Counted from the first letter of the stretch, positions 18,481 to 28,940 are shown. The stretch: DNA of 64,000 nt from Acetobacteraceae bacterium (GCA_004843165.1 CP039459.1:685501-749500); one strand, 5' to 3'. Numbers and translations are program-made. The notes: generated from the letters alone by a model not told the origin.

Positions 18481-19818
18481 TTATCCAATGCGTTCATGTA
18501 AAGGGATAATCCCTTTCCGGTGATGGAAAACATGTGCAACAATCAATAAATAAACGAGAATATTGACCGCATTTGCCATGCTGTAAGCGATGCCAATACC
18601 GGAAATCGAATGGTAGAAAATCGCAATAGACATAAAGAACGCCATTGAAATAACATAGATCAACTGAATGCCCGCTGCGGATTTTGAACGGCCTGCAGAA
18701 TATAAAACGCCTGCAAGTGGCATCGTACTGAGCCAAAAGAGTAATGTTGGCGCCATAAAGACCAAGATAGGCAAAGCCGCAACATAATCCGAGCCGAAAA
18801 AGGCAAATAACGGCTCACCACCGATCCAAACCAAGCCCATCCCGGCGACAGCAAGAAGGGCAGACAAAAACTCTACTTTTAAAAGCAAAAACCACAGCTC
18901 AGACTTGCGAATATCTAAACGGGTTAATTCCGGATAATAACTTCGCTCTAATAAATCCGCAGGCTGTCCGATCGCATTGATAAAAGAATCCGCTAACGTA
19001 AAGAAAGCCACGACAGCCGGGCCAAAAAACGCACCAAGCACGAGGGATAATGCCGGAATCATGCCGGAATAAACGCTTTGCGCAAAATTAGAAGATAAGA
19101 CCAGCTCCCAAACGCCTTTTGGCATTTCTTTTGAAAGTTTTAGCAAACGAAAACTTGGAGCAAATTTAAAGCCCTTTTCCTTAAGGACTTTTAAACAGGC
19201 ATAGATCAGATAAAACTGCCCAATGAGCATGGAAATCCCATACGCAAAAACAAACCCTGTGACCCCCCAATCCATCTGCCAAGCCAACAAGGCCATCAAA
19301 AGCCGGGAAAGCGCAATATAAGGCTCTTCCCGTGCGATCATCCCCATACGGTCAAACAAGCGCAAAGCACCTGTCATCGAATTATTCAGACAACGGCCAG
19401 GAATAATCAGGCAACCGAAAAAAGCGAGATAAAAAAGGTAAGAATTTTCAAACCCTAAAGCATGGGAAAAGAATATAATGCCAAAAATGCCGATCAGAAG
19501 ACCCGCAAGTCCCGCAATCAGATCAAGACCGAATGCAAAAGCAAAACTTCTTTGAACCGCTTTCCGGTCCCCTTGCTCCAAAGGGATTGCGCCATAATGC
19601 AAAATCACCTGCCAGCTTTGGCAGGTGCCGATGGTTGCAATCAAACGAGGCCAAGCAAAAATCAGCGCAACGACCCCAAGCCCTGCGGGTGAGAGCGTTC
19701 TTGCCGCCAGTAAAGTATAGACCAGACCCAAAATGCCTGCACAGACAGTACCAAGCAACAGCTTTCCAGCATTTTTTAAAACATTTGAAAAAACGGAAGC
19801 TGTTTTTGAGAAGACCAC
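18481..19818 (-). CDS. Wzx-type polysaccharide flippase, paralogue A
   Basis: The 445-residue protein has about 12 hydrophobic helices and begins with the MVF-superfamily N-terminal helix (LLLGTVCAGILGLVYTLLAAR). It is clearly similar to the protein at 25958 throughout, with shared FAWPRL, SWQVILHYGA, FFGPAVVAFF and SYYPELTRLDIR blocks. Family role: flipping undecaprenyl-linked glycans across the inner membrane. The start is GTG 19818 with AGG about seven bases upstream. It diverges from the GT8 gene at 19963 across 144 bases of promoter region. Confidence 0.85.
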   Translation of the reverse strand: MVFSKTASVFSNVLKNAGKLLLGTVCAGILGLVYTLLAARTLSPAGLGVVALIFAWPRLIATIGTCQSWQVILHYGAIPLEQGDRKAVQRSFAFAFGLDLIAGLAGLLIGIFGIIFFSHALGFENSYLFYLAFFGCLIIPGRCLNNSMTGALRLFDRMGMIAREEPYIALSRLLMALLAWQMDWGVTGFVFAYGISMLIGQFYLIYACLKVLKEKGFKFAPSFRLLKLSKEMPKGVWELVLSSNFAQSVYSGMIPALSLVLGAFFGPAVVAFFTLADSFINAIGQPADLLERSYYPELTRLDIRKSELWFLLLKVEFLSALLAVAGMGLVWIGGEPLFAFFGSDYVAALPILVFMAPTLLFWLSTMPLAGVLYSAGRSKSAAGIQLIYVISMAFFMSIAIFYHSISGIGIAYSMANAVNILVYLLIVAHVFHHRKGIIPLHERIG

Positions 19819-19962
19819 GCTTATACCTACTCCTAAGATTTTTTAAGCAGGAATTGCTGCTCGATAGGCGAGAATTTACAAAAAAACTCTAGGCTAAGTC
19901 TCTACTATAGATTAGAAGTACATGGCCAGAGATAAATCCAAAGAGAATATTCAAAAGAGAAC

Positions 19963-21141
19963 ATGCAGCAAACAAACCATAAAGGCAACGCTCCTCTAAG
20001 CCTCTTGACACCGTCCTTGAAGCTTAAAAACTGCCTCTCCATCATCCCCTTGGATTGTACCAGCCGCCCTTTCTCATCTCCCACTTTTGTGCAAAAAGAG
20101 CCCATCAATATCGCCATGGGATTTGATGCCGCTTATGCCGTTCATAGTCTCACAACACTGGCCTCTATCTTTGGGACAAGCAAAACACCTGAGAATTTAG
20201 AAATTTACCTTCTTCATGCAGAAATATTTTCTCCGGAACTCAAACAAAAATTCTTTGATCTTGCCCCCTCACCTCAGCAAATTCATTTTCTTCTCATTGA
20301 TGAGGCACTTTTTAAAAAATTGCCGATTGTGCAAGAGCATATCACTTTGCCTACCTATTATCGGCTCTTGCTACCGGATCTGATCGCCCAATCTAAAATT
20401 CTTTGGATTGATGGCGATACAATCGTTTGCGAAGATATTGCCCATTTGTACCATGAAAATCTTGACGGTTTTTTACTTGGTGCCTCTCCTGATATTACGG
20501 AGAAAGATGAAAAAAAACGTCTTGCGCAATTTTATCATCTTTCAGAAAAGATACCGGCTGAAAGCTATATTAATGCGGGAATCAGTCTTTTTAATTTAGA
20601 TAAAATTAGAGAAGATTACCCCAATCTTTTACAATCGTGCCAAGATTTCATCGAAAAACATCCCAATGTCATTCAGCTTGAGGATCAAGATTTATTAAAT
20701 CTTCTTTTTCTCGGCAGAATCAAGCGCCTTGCGCTAAAATGGAATCTGGCAGCGCCCATTTTTTACTGTGACCGCAATGCAAATGATTTTACAGATGAGA
20801 TGCTGCTTGAGGCAATCTCGCGTCCTGGGATCATTCATTATACATGCGCTTGGAATAAGCCCTGGAAAACAAAAGTCAGAACACGTTTTAAAGGGCTTTA
20901 CTGGTACTGGCGTCGCAAAGCAGGTCTCCCCCCTCAAGGGATAAAAGAGCGTCTGGCGGAAATCCTTTCCCCCTGTTATTACCTAGAGAAAAATGGCCGT
21001 AACTTTCTCCGCACTGCTTTTTTCCTTTTGCCGTGGATGAAATTACTTTCATCAGAAAACAAGGCACATATTGGAAAATGGCAAGGTATTTTTCCGGTAC
21101 AAAACAAAAAAGATATAAAGAACGAAAATAATCATGTTTGA
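19963..21141 (+). CDS. GT8-family glycosyltransferase with N- and C-terminal extensions
   Basis: The 392-residue protein has about 45 extra N-terminal residues. The GT8 core follows: INIAMGFDAAYAVHSL, THYLP-like LPTYYRLLLPD, ILWIDGDTIVCED (DxD), YINAGISLFN, EDQDLLN and a terminal IIHYTCAWNKPWKT. It most resembles LgtC/WaaJ-type enzymes of LPS core or O-antigen synthesis. The C-terminal ~80 residues are basic and amphipathic (RTRFKGLYWYWRRK) and could attach it to the inner membrane. It starts a plus-strand group with the two GT-C-like genes. Confidence 0.85.
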   Translation: MQQTNHKGNAPLSLLTPSLKLKNCLSIIPLDCTSRPFSSPTFVQKEPINIAMGFDAAYAVHSLTTLASIFGTSKTPENLEIYLLHAEIFSPELKQKFFDLAPSPQQIHFLLIDEALFKKLPIVQEHITLPTYYRLLLPDLIAQSKILWIDGDTIVCEDIAHLYHENLDGFLLGASPDITEKDEKKRLAQFYHLSEKIPAESYINAGISLFNLDKIREDYPNLLQSCQDFIEKHPNVIQLEDQDLLNLLFLGRIKRLALKWNLAAPIFYCDRNANDFTDEMLLEAISRPGIIHYTCAWNKPWKTKVRTRFKGLYWYWRRKAGLPPQGIKERLAEILSPCYYLEKNGRNFLRTAFFLLPWMKLLSSENKAHIGKWQGIFPVQNKKDIKNENNHV

Positions 21142-21251
21142 CTTTTGCCTGATTTTTCCTGTTTTTATTTAGGCTGGACCTTATGAATACAGGATTTCTT
21201 TTGCTTTAGAGATCATCAGAATTTCTCATCAACAAGGTGAATTTTTCTTTT

Positions 21252-22763
21252 ATGCCCGCCTTACGCCTCTCTAAAAGACAAACAATTTTCCCTGCTTTGC
21301 TCCTTCTCGCCGCTGCGGTTTTGCTGCGCTGTCAGGTTTTTAACGATCCGATTTTCTATATTGATGAGGATTTCTATCTCTATGTTGGGCGGGAACTTTT
21401 AAACGGTTATCTGCCTTATGTGGATGTCTGGGATCGAAAACCTTTTGGCTTATTCCTACTCTATGCGCCCTTCGCTCTCTTTGGCGAATATCGCTTTCTT
21501 GCCTCTCAACTTGGCGCACTGGCTTTTGCATGGGGAACCTCGCTTTTTATTCTCAAAATTACCCAGCGTTTTGCCTCTACCTGCACCGCTTCTCTTACCG
21601 CGATTTTTTATGTGGCGCTCATCGGATGTTTACGCGGTAGTGGCGGACAAGCCGCTATTTTTTACAATTTCTTTACGGCCTTTGCGTTCTATCTTGTTAT
21701 AACGCATTTGCAACAAATGAAACTTTCGACAAAATCCCTCACCAGAACGGGATGTGAGGCTATGCTCCTCATCGGCATTGCCATTGAAATCAAACCGACA
21801 GTTATTTTTGAGGGAATATTTTTAGGATGTTTTCTACTCTTTCTTCTCTGGCACTCTCAAAAAAAGATACAAGCCCTCTGCCTCAATGGCATTTTCTGGA
21901 TTTTAGCAAGCCTCCTCCCGACTTTGCTGGTCATCGGATTTTATCTTAAAATCGGCCAATTTGACGCTTGGTATTTTGCCAATATTCTTTCAATTTTTCA
22001 TAAAGATGCTTACACGCCTCTGGCAAGATTATATCCTTACCTCGCCCTCTTTGCCGCCTTTTTGCTAGCTCTCATTCTCTTACGCTATACGGCAGTGCAT
22101 AAATTCAGAACCGAAGAACGTAAATATTTTTATTTTTTACTCTGCTGGACAATCGTCTCTTTGGTTGCAAGCGGCCTCATTCGCCCCTTCTACTCCTTTT
22201 ATCTTTTGCCTTTCTGCCTGCCCCTGACGCTTTTTATAGGGCTTGCAAGTTCTAAAAATAAAATAGCGCAAAGCCTTCTTATCCTTGGCCTTGCAGGGAC
22301 GGCACTTGTCAGCCAATATCTGATTTTTCAAATCAAGCAAATACATCCCGAAGCGGAATATTACCAAATCCAAAAGCAAGTTTCTGCCGCCCCCTCAGGA
22401 TGTCTTTTTGAATATGGCGCTATCGTCACCCTCCTTGATCCCGTGCCGGAAATGGTAAAAAATTGCCATTTAACAAAATATCTTTTTCCAAGTCATTTAG
22501 GTAATCCTGACGAGGAAGGTTCCCTTGGTCTCGAGAATGAAATTGCAGAGCTCAAGCATATTTTAGACCAAAAACCGTCCTTTATTCTTGTTGGACAATA
22601 TTACCTGCAGGCAGACAAATATAAAAAATTTCTTAATAAAGCCTCCTCTTTCAGAGAAAAAAATGAAATTCTCAAGACGAGGTTAAATCAAAATTATCAT
22701 TTGACTTATAAACATTTAAAAGACGAGCCTCTGGAACTTTACGAAATAAATAAAACTTCCTAA
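21252..22763 (+). CDS. GT39-like polytopic membrane glycosyltransferase, paralogue A
   Basis: ATG 21252 is preferred over GTG 21237 because it aligns residue for residue with the start of the paralogue at 22815. The 503-residue protein has about ten membrane helices. The loop after TM1 carries YIDEDFYLYVGRELLNGYLP and WDRKPFGLFLLYA; the acidic pair after TM1 is the usual catalytic position in ArnT/PMT (GT39/GT83) enzymes. The soluble C-terminal ~130 residues are periplasmic by topology. It probably uses a polyprenyl-phosphate sugar. Confidence 0.82.
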   Translation: MPALRLSKRQTIFPALLLLAAAVLLRCQVFNDPIFYIDEDFYLYVGRELLNGYLPYVDVWDRKPFGLFLLYAPFALFGEYRFLASQLGALAFAWGTSLFILKITQRFASTCTASLTAIFYVALIGCLRGSGGQAAIFYNFFTAFAFYLVITHLQQMKLSTKSLTRTGCEAMLLIGIAIEIKPTVIFEGIFLGCFLLFLLWHSQKKIQALCLNGIFWILASLLPTLLVIGFYLKIGQFDAWYFANILSIFHKDAYTPLARLYPYLALFAAFLLALILLRYTAVHKFRTEERKYFYFLLCWTIVSLVASGLIRPFYSFYLLPFCLPLTLFIGLASSKNKIAQSLLILGLAGTALVSQYLIFQIKQIHPEAEYYQIQKQVSAAPSGCLFEYGAIVTLLDPVPEMVKNCHLTKYLFPSHLGNPDEEGSLGLENEIAELKHILDQKPSFILVGQYYLQADKYKKFLNKASSFREKNEILKTRLNQNYHLTYKHLKDEPLELYEINKTS

Positions 22764-22814
22764 ACTCTTAAAAGCATTATTTTCGATCGTTTAAAAATAA
22801 GGCAAATCTTTTGC

Positions 22815-24332
22815 ATGCTGTTCTCACGCAACACTAAATGCCGCACCTTCTTGCCTGCATTATGCTTATTATTCTGGGCGATTTTGATACGCTGCCCGAC
22901 CTTTAACCATCCGGCGCTCTATATTGATGAGACTTGGTATCTCTACGCTGGTGGTCAGCTACTGGATGGCTATCTGCCTTATATTGACGTTTGGGACCGA
23001 AAGCCTTTTGGCCTTTTTTTACTCTATGCGCCTTTTTACCTATTCGGGAAATACCGTTTTCTAGCCTATCAGCTTGGTGCCCTGATCTTTGCTTGGGGAA
23101 CGGCACTTTTTATCCTTCAGATAACGAAAAAATTTATTTCGGTGAGCGCTGGCTTTTGTGCCGCAGCACTCTATCTTGTTTTATTAACAAGTCTTGGGGG
23201 ATGCGGCGGACAGGCACCTGTCTTTTATAATTTCTTCACGGCTTTTGCCTTTTATCTTGTCCTTAACCGCTTTGAAGAGATCAAAATCAACCCGCTTTCC
23301 CTCTCTATCACTGGAATGCAGGCGATGTTTCTGCTGGGACTAGGGATTGAGCTTAAACCAACTGTGGGATTTGAAGGCATCTATTTAGGCTGTTTTTTGC
23401 TCTTTACCTGTTGGCAAAATCAGAAAGACCTCAGAAATTTCCTTTTAAACGCTACTTTGTGGGTTTTTACAGCGCTTGTACCAACCCTCTTTGTGATCGG
23501 ATTTTATGTTAAAATCCATCATTTTCAAGATTGGTACTTCGCCAATATTCTTTCAAGCTTTCTCCGAAAATTCATTTTCAACCCGCCACAATTTTTCAAA
23601 ATGATAGGGGTTTTCCTTGCAGCCTCCATCGTTTGGCTCGTCGCGTTTTTCAGTTTTTGGCGGATTTTACGTCTTAAAGAAAAAGAATATTTTCTTTTTG
23701 TAACCGCTTGGCTTGGAACAGCGATTTTTGCCATTCTTATTGTCCCACCCTACAATCCGATCTATACGCTTCCTTTTTTACTTCCTTTTGCACTTTTATC
23801 TGCTTTTCTACTACTGGATCAAAAAATAGGCGGAAGACTTGCTATGGCCGGACTGTTCCTCATCTCTACCGGTAATGACATAAGATACCTGCACGGCCTG
23901 CTGAGAGAACATTCCAGAACAGAATATACCCACCTTCAGAAAATAGCCGAGGCGCATCCGGGCTGTCTCTTCCAATATGGCGGTCTTGTCACGATGCTCG
24001 ATCTCACCCCTGAAATGGCGAAAAAATGCCATCTCACAAAATATTATTTTTCAACACATTTGAGTGCGCCTAATGAAGAAGGCGCTATCGGCACGGATGC
24101 TGGAGAAGAGTTGGAAAAGATCTTGCAACAAGAACCCAGAATGATCCTTGTCGGAGGCGATTATTTTTTTCTATCCGCCACCTCCCCCTTCTTGGCAACG
24201 GAAAATGCCATCCTAAGAAAAACACTTGAGAGAAAATACCATCTTCTTTACGAACGAAAGGACATCGAGGCCTACCAGCTTTATCTGCGTAATGACGAAC
24301 CGAGAGAGAACCCCTCAAACGACTTGCGCTAA
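22815..24332 (+). CDS. GT39-like polytopic membrane glycosyltransferase, paralogue B
   Basis: The 505-residue protein is a close paralogue of the preceding gene, 51 bases downstream. It shares YIDETWYLYAGGQLLDGYLP and WDRKPFGLFLLYAPFYLFG, FYNFFTAFAFYLVL, ELKPTVGFEGIYLGCFLLF and a late HLTKYYF block. Topology and catalytic-loop layout match GT-C enzymes of the ArnT/PMT type. The tandem pair points to duplication followed by divergence in acceptor or donor. The gene converges with the Sel1-repeat gene, whose stop is 24 bases beyond. Confidence 0.82.
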   Translation: MLFSRNTKCRTFLPALCLLFWAILIRCPTFNHPALYIDETWYLYAGGQLLDGYLPYIDVWDRKPFGLFLLYAPFYLFGKYRFLAYQLGALIFAWGTALFILQITKKFISVSAGFCAAALYLVLLTSLGGCGGQAPVFYNFFTAFAFYLVLNRFEEIKINPLSLSITGMQAMFLLGLGIELKPTVGFEGIYLGCFLLFTCWQNQKDLRNFLLNATLWVFTALVPTLFVIGFYVKIHHFQDWYFANILSSFLRKFIFNPPQFFKMIGVFLAASIVWLVAFFSFWRILRLKEKEYFLFVTAWLGTAIFAILIVPPYNPIYTLPFLLPFALLSAFLLLDQKIGGRLAMAGLFLISTGNDIRYLHGLLREHSRTEYTHLQKIAEAHPGCLFQYGGLVTMLDLTPEMAKKCHLTKYYFSTHLSAPNEEGAIGTDAGEELEKILQQEPRMILVGGDYFFLSATSPFLATENAILRKTLERKYHLLYERKDIEAYQLYLRNDEPRENPSNDLR

Positions 24333-24356
24333 GGCTCCGCTCTACAGAAAAGAATT

Positions 24357-25766
24357 TCATTTTTTTATAAAGCTGCAAGCTTTTTCATAGCTTAAACGGC
24401 AGGCTTTTCGAAAATAATCTAAAGCCTTTTCTTTGGATTGTGCGCAGCCCTGGCCATTTAATGCCATGATCCCAAGATTGTAAAAAGCTTCTGCATTATC
24501 TTGAGAACTTGCCATTTCATAATATTGTTTTGCCATCAGATAATTATGATCCATGCCAAGCCCATGCTGATAAAGATAACCTAAATTATTTTCGGCCTCC
24601 GGAAGACTCTGCTGTGCCGCACTTTCATAATATTCTCTCGCTTTTTGATAATTCTGTGCGACACCATGACCCTTTTCATACATGACCCCTAAATTTAAAT
24701 CCGCCCATAGATTGCCTTTTTGAGAGGCTTTTTTAAAATATTGAAAGGCCTTCGTATAATTCTGCTCTCCCCCATTCCCATGTTGGTAGTTGAGACCTTT
24801 TTGAAAGAGATCATCACCATTTTGAGTCTTTAAATTCATAAAATCTTTCTGAGATAAAGCAGTCTCTTTGTGTTCCACTTTTCCAGATTTTTCAAGAATA
24901 CGCATTTTTGATTTTTTTTGAGGGCGTATAAAGCCATGTTTTTCAGCTTTATCAAAATATTCATTGGCTAAAGAAAGATTTTTATATCCGCCCTTACCTT
25001 CAAAATAAAGAAGACCCAGATTATATTCTGCCTCCCCTAAATCCTGTTCACTGGCTTTAAAATAATAATCTTTAGCTCTACTATAATCTTGTGTAACGCC
25101 AAGCGCATTTTCATAGAGATGGCCTAGAGCAAATTGGGCTCGGGGAAGATTTTCAAAAGAAGCCTTTTCATAGTGATTTTTCGCTTCTATATAATTTTGC
25201 TGAACACCCCAGCCATTTTCATACAGACGGCCTAAAGAAAAGCTTGCTTCCGTGACATGGGCTTGAGACGCTTGTTCATAAAGCTGTCTCGCTTTTTGAT
25301 AATTTTGTGCCGTTCCTCTGCCCTGTTCATAAAGCAGACCTAAATTATAAAAGGCTTCGCCAATATTTTCTTTGGCAGCTTTTTCAAAATCATGAAAAGC
25401 TTTTTTATCCTTATTTTCAGAGGCGGCAATAATTCCGAGCATCAAATAACATTGGGCAAGGAATTTTTTTTCTTCTTTCGCTTGATCCAAGGAATTATCA
25501 AGTTTTAAAGTCTCTATAAAAGATTTTTCTGCTTGTTCAAAAGCATGTTTAGATTTCAGCAGATCCCGTGGCGTGCCTCTCCCAGTATAGTAACGTAATC
25601 CTTCATCATACGCTTCATATGGATTTACTTTGCGTTGCACCTCTTTATCTCGGCGCAACTTCTCCCGCAGTTCCTCAAGATCCATCCCAAGGGCGCATCC
25701 GATATCGAGCCTCACATCTAAAAGGAAAAGACAAAACAACAAAATAAAAAATCGTCTTATCCGCAT
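24357..25766 (-). CDS. Secreted Sel1-like repeat protein
   Basis: The 469-residue protein begins with a basic start and hydrophobic stretch (MRIRRFFILLFCLFLL), a signal peptide. It carries about eight Sel1-type 36-residue repeats in two blocks of four (for example FYNLGLLYEQGRGTAQNYQ and LNLGVMYEKGHGVAQNYQK), separated by a ~50-residue linker. Sel1 repeats form helical solenoids that mediate protein-protein contacts, often in envelope and exopolysaccharide regulation such as ExoR. ATG 25766 has AGAAGG six bases upstream. The partner is unknown. Confidence 0.88.
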   Translation of the reverse strand: MRIRRFFILLFCLFLLDVRLDIGCALGMDLEELREKLRRDKEVQRKVNPYEAYDEGLRYYTGRGTPRDLLKSKHAFEQAEKSFIETLKLDNSLDQAKEEKKFLAQCYLMLGIIAASENKDKKAFHDFEKAAKENIGEAFYNLGLLYEQGRGTAQNYQKARQLYEQASQAHVTEASFSLGRLYENGWGVQQNYIEAKNHYEKASFENLPRAQFALGHLYENALGVTQDYSRAKDYYFKASEQDLGEAEYNLGLLYFEGKGGYKNLSLANEYFDKAEKHGFIRPQKKSKMRILEKSGKVEHKETALSQKDFMNLKTQNGDDLFQKGLNYQHGNGGEQNYTKAFQYFKKASQKGNLWADLNLGVMYEKGHGVAQNYQKAREYYESAAQQSLPEAENNLGYLYQHGLGMDHNYLMAKQYYEMASSQDNAEAFYNLGIMALNGQGCAQSKEKALDYFRKACRLSYEKACSFIKK

Positions 25767-25957
25767 CTTTTACCTTCTACTTCTCTAAAGCAGGAATCTC
25801 CTTAAGATTTAACTTAACCACATTCGAGATCGCCACCCTCTCTATTGGTGCATTCTCCTGCACTCTCTCGCTGGATACAATGAACTGGCACGTTACCAAA
25901 CAACAAAATAAGAGCTTTGGATGATTTTACTCAAATATGTGCTTTTTTCATGAAAAG

Positions 25958-27304
25958 TCATATTTTTCTTTCATGCAAAGGAATGATTTTTTCCCTTGCG
26001 GAGAAAATCATGCCGACCCCCAGCAAATAAAAGAAAAACTTTACCATTGCTGCCAAACTGTAAGAGAGACCTAAACCAAAAGTAAGAAATGAAGGCGTTG
26101 CCATAAAAACAACAATAAACACAAACATGGAAAAGGCGGAAAAAATCTGAACCCATAAAATGCTCAGAGATTTCCCAGCGCAATATAACAATCCCTCAAG
26201 CGGCAATCCCATCATCATGAAAAGTAATGAAGGCGACATCCACTGCATCAGAGGCAATGCCGCCAAATAATCTTTTCCGAGCAGGGAAAAAATGAAATGT
26301 CCGCCGAAACAGGTGATAAGAATGGTTAGAACTGATACCGATAGCGCCAAAAGCTCAATCCGCCCCACCAGTGCCCACGGTTTTGAGGAACGTATATCAA
26401 GCCTTGCCAAATCCGGATAATAACTTTCCTCTAATAAGCGGCCAATCTTAGCAATCGCCCGCAGAAAGGTTTCCGCCAATCCAAAAAAAGCCACGGCCGC
26501 CGGCCCAAAAAAACGTCCAACAATCATAAAAACCGCAGGATTGACAGCCGCATTCAAAGAATAGCCAAGGCTGGCACTGAACATTAAACGCCAAACCCCT
26601 TTGGGCATCTCATGGGAAAGCCGCATCAAACGCAAAGCAGGGGAAAATAGAAAACCATTCTCCTTTAAAACAGCGGAGGCCGCATAAAAAACATAAATTT
26701 GCCCGGCCATTGTGGCAATCCCCACAGCCAGAGCGAACCCGACAACGCCGCCGCCCATAAACCAGACAATCCCGCCAAGTAACAGACGAATAATGGCTGT
26801 ATAAGGCTCCTGCTTGGCAACCAGCCCCATCCGTCCGAAAAGACGTAAAATCCCTGTTGTCGAACTGTTCAGGCAGGTTGCAGGAATGGTCAAAAGGGCG
26901 GCAATCAATCCCATTGCCAAAAGCGATTCATTGAGGCCAACCGCTGTCGGAAAGAAAAAGACCCCAAGCATCGCAACCAAAGTCGCAAAAAAAGCCGTAA
27001 AAAGATCCAAGCCCAGCGCAAAGGAAATCGCATTTTGAACGGGGGGCTTCTCCCCCTTTTCAAGCGGCGCAGCCCCATAATGTAGAATGACTTGCCAGCT
27101 TCTGCCCGACCCCATCAACGCCATGAGACGTGGCCAAGCATAAAGCAAAGTCACCTCGCCAAACTCGGCGGGTGTCAGAGCACGTGCCGCTAAAATCGTA
27201 TAGACAAGGCCTAAAACACCTGCCATAGCTTGGCCTAAAAAAAGCTTTGCCACATTTTTCATCACACCAACAAAAACGGTGCTGTCTGATTTTACCAAAG
27301 CCAA
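25958..27304 (-). CDS. Wzx-type polysaccharide flippase, paralogue B
   Basis: The 448-residue, ~12-helix protein is homologous to the flippase at 18481, with the same AWPRL, SWQVILHYGA, FFGPAAVAFFGLAE and SYYPDLARLDIRSS blocks. The start is TTG 27304 (AAGGG nine bases upstream) or TTG 27298; the nearby ATG is out of frame. Two flippases in one cluster suggest two different lipid-linked glycans, or a duplicated export step. It diverges from the dehydrogenase gene across 220 bases. Confidence 0.84.
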   Translation of the reverse strand: MALVKSDSTVFVGVMKNVAKLFLGQAMAGVLGLVYTILAARALTPAEFGEVTLLYAWPRLMALMGSGRSWQVILHYGAAPLEKGEKPPVQNAISFALGLDLFTAFFATLVAMLGVFFFPTAVGLNESLLAMGLIAALLTIPATCLNSSTTGILRLFGRMGLVAKQEPYTAIIRLLLGGIVWFMGGGVVGFALAVGIATMAGQIYVFYAASAVLKENGFLFSPALRLMRLSHEMPKGVWRLMFSASLGYSLNAAVNPAVFMIVGRFFGPAAVAFFGLAETFLRAIAKIGRLLEESYYPDLARLDIRSSKPWALVGRIELLALSVSVLTILITCFGGHFIFSLLGKDYLAALPLMQWMSPSLLFMMMGLPLEGLLYCAGKSLSILWVQIFSAFSMFVFIVVFMATPSFLTFGLGLSYSLAAMVKFFFYLLGVGMIFSAREKIIPLHERKI

Positions 27305-27524
27305 TACGCCATGCCCTTTTCCCTGCCGATCATGCCTCTTGGAAAACTAATGGCATTTCTTGAGACGGAAGAAAAGCTTTTAGAAAATTTACAATATATT
27401 TCATATTCCCTTCTTTTGCCTCTTGTTTCCCCAAAAAATGAGACCAAATAAGTACCCTATGAGAAGAAATTTTCTCTCCTGAAGACTTTCCCTCATAATG
27501 GTATTACAAGATCGGGAGATCCCC

Positions 27525-28916
27525 ATGGCATATAAAACCGTCAATCCCTATACAGGTGAACAAATTGCAGCTTTTGAAGATGCAACAGATGCTCAAGTCC
27601 AAACAGCGCTGACAGAGGCACAAGCGGCATTTTTAAAATGGAAAGAAACTTCCTTTAAAGAACGTGCGGCTATTCTCAATAAGGCGGCTGAAATCCTTCG
27701 TCGTGATAGCCGTACTTATGCAAAGCTCATTACCTTGGAAATGGGCAAAATTTTGAAGGAATCCGAAGCTGAAGTCGAGCTTTCTGCTAAAATTTTAGAA
27801 TATTACGCCAAAAATGCACAAAGACTTTTGCTAAAAACAACGCTGCCGGCTTCCCACGATGGCTGTAAAGAAGCCTATATTGTGCATGAGCCGTTGGGTG
27901 TTCTCCTGACCATTCAACCTTGGAATTTCCCTTACTACCAGATCGCCCGTGTGCTTGCGCCACAGCTTTCTGCCGGTAATGCGCTGATCTTAAAACATAC
28001 TTCGAACACACCGCAATGCGCTGCTGCTTTTGAAAAACTCATGCTCGAAGCTGGTCTGCCGGAAAAAGTCTTCCAAAATCTCTACCTTACCCGTGACCAA
28101 ATCGCCACGATCATTGCCGATGATCGCATTAAAGGCGTGTCCTTGACAGGTTCCGCCGGTGCCGGTGCTGTCGTTGCAGCACAAGCAGGAAAGGCGATGA
28201 AAAAATCGACCCTTGAACTGGGTGGTTCCGATGCCTTTATCGTGCTGGAAGATGCCGATATTGATAAAGCCGCTGAATGGGGTGTTTTTGGGCGTCACTG
28301 GAATGCTGGCCAGGTTTGCGTTTCTTCCAAGCGTATGATTGTCGTGGAAAGCGTCTATGACAAATTTCTTGAGAAATACAAGCAAGGTATTGAGAAACTT
28401 GTCGCCGGCAACCCAATGAGCAAAGAGACAACCTTGGCTCCCCTTTCCTCCCAACAGGCTGTTGATGACCTCAAGGCCCATGTGGAAGAGGCTCGCAAAG
28501 AAGGGGTCACGGTAACCGAAGTAGGTGCGCCTGTCCCAACACAAGGTGCCTTTTTCCAGCCAACCATTTTAACCAATATTCATGACACCGCAGAAGTACG
28601 TAATAAAGAATTCTTCGGCCCTGTCTCCATGATTTTCAAAGCAAAAGACGAGGCGGATGCTATTCGCATTGCCAATGACAACCCATTTGGGCTTGGTGGC
28701 TCCGTCTTTACCAAAGATATTGAGCGTGGAAAAAAAGTCGCTAAACAGATTGAAACAGGCATGGTCTATATCAATCATCCAACCAAAGTTGAGGCTGACC
28801 TTCCCTTTGGCGGCGTGAAAGGTTCTGGCTATGGCCATGAATTGATTGACCTCGGTCTAACCGAATTCGTTAACTTTAAACTGATTGGTGTTGTCGATAT
28901 CGACTCCCCTTTCTAA
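27525..28916 (+). CDS. Sad/YneI-type succinate-semialdehyde dehydrogenase (aldehyde dehydrogenase family)
   Basis: ATG 27525, just after GGGAG, gives 463 residues, matching the ~462 of E. coli Sad; the upstream in-frame ATG 27498 lacks an SD. Catalytic residues are visible: Asn134 in QPWNFP, Lys157 in LKH, Glu231 in LELGGSDAF and nucleophile Cys265 in NAGQVCVSSKR. The GSDAFIVL and FGGVKGSGYGHEL motifs are typical of Sad-type enzymes, which oxidise succinate semialdehyde with NAD(P). Related short aldehydes cannot be excluded as substrate. A strong terminator follows. Confidence 0.88.
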   Translation: MAYKTVNPYTGEQIAAFEDATDAQVQTALTEAQAAFLKWKETSFKERAAILNKAAEILRRDSRTYAKLITLEMGKILKESEAEVELSAKILEYYAKNAQRLLLKTTLPASHDGCKEAYIVHEPLGVLLTIQPWNFPYYQIARVLAPQLSAGNALILKHTSNTPQCAAAFEKLMLEAGLPEKVFQNLYLTRDQIATIIADDRIKGVSLTGSAGAGAVVAAQAGKAMKKSTLELGGSDAFIVLEDADIDKAAEWGVFGRHWNAGQVCVSSKRMIVVESVYDKFLEKYKQGIEKLVAGNPMSKETTLAPLSSQQAVDDLKAHVEEARKEGVTVTEVGAPVPTQGAFFQPTILTNIHDTAEVRNKEFFGPVSMIFKAKDEADAIRIANDNPFGLGGSVFTKDIERGKKVAKQIETGMVYINHPTKVEADLPFGGVKGSGYGHELIDLGLTEFVNFKLIGVVDIDSPF

Positions 28917-28940
28917 AGATTTCGTTTAATTAATGCGCAT

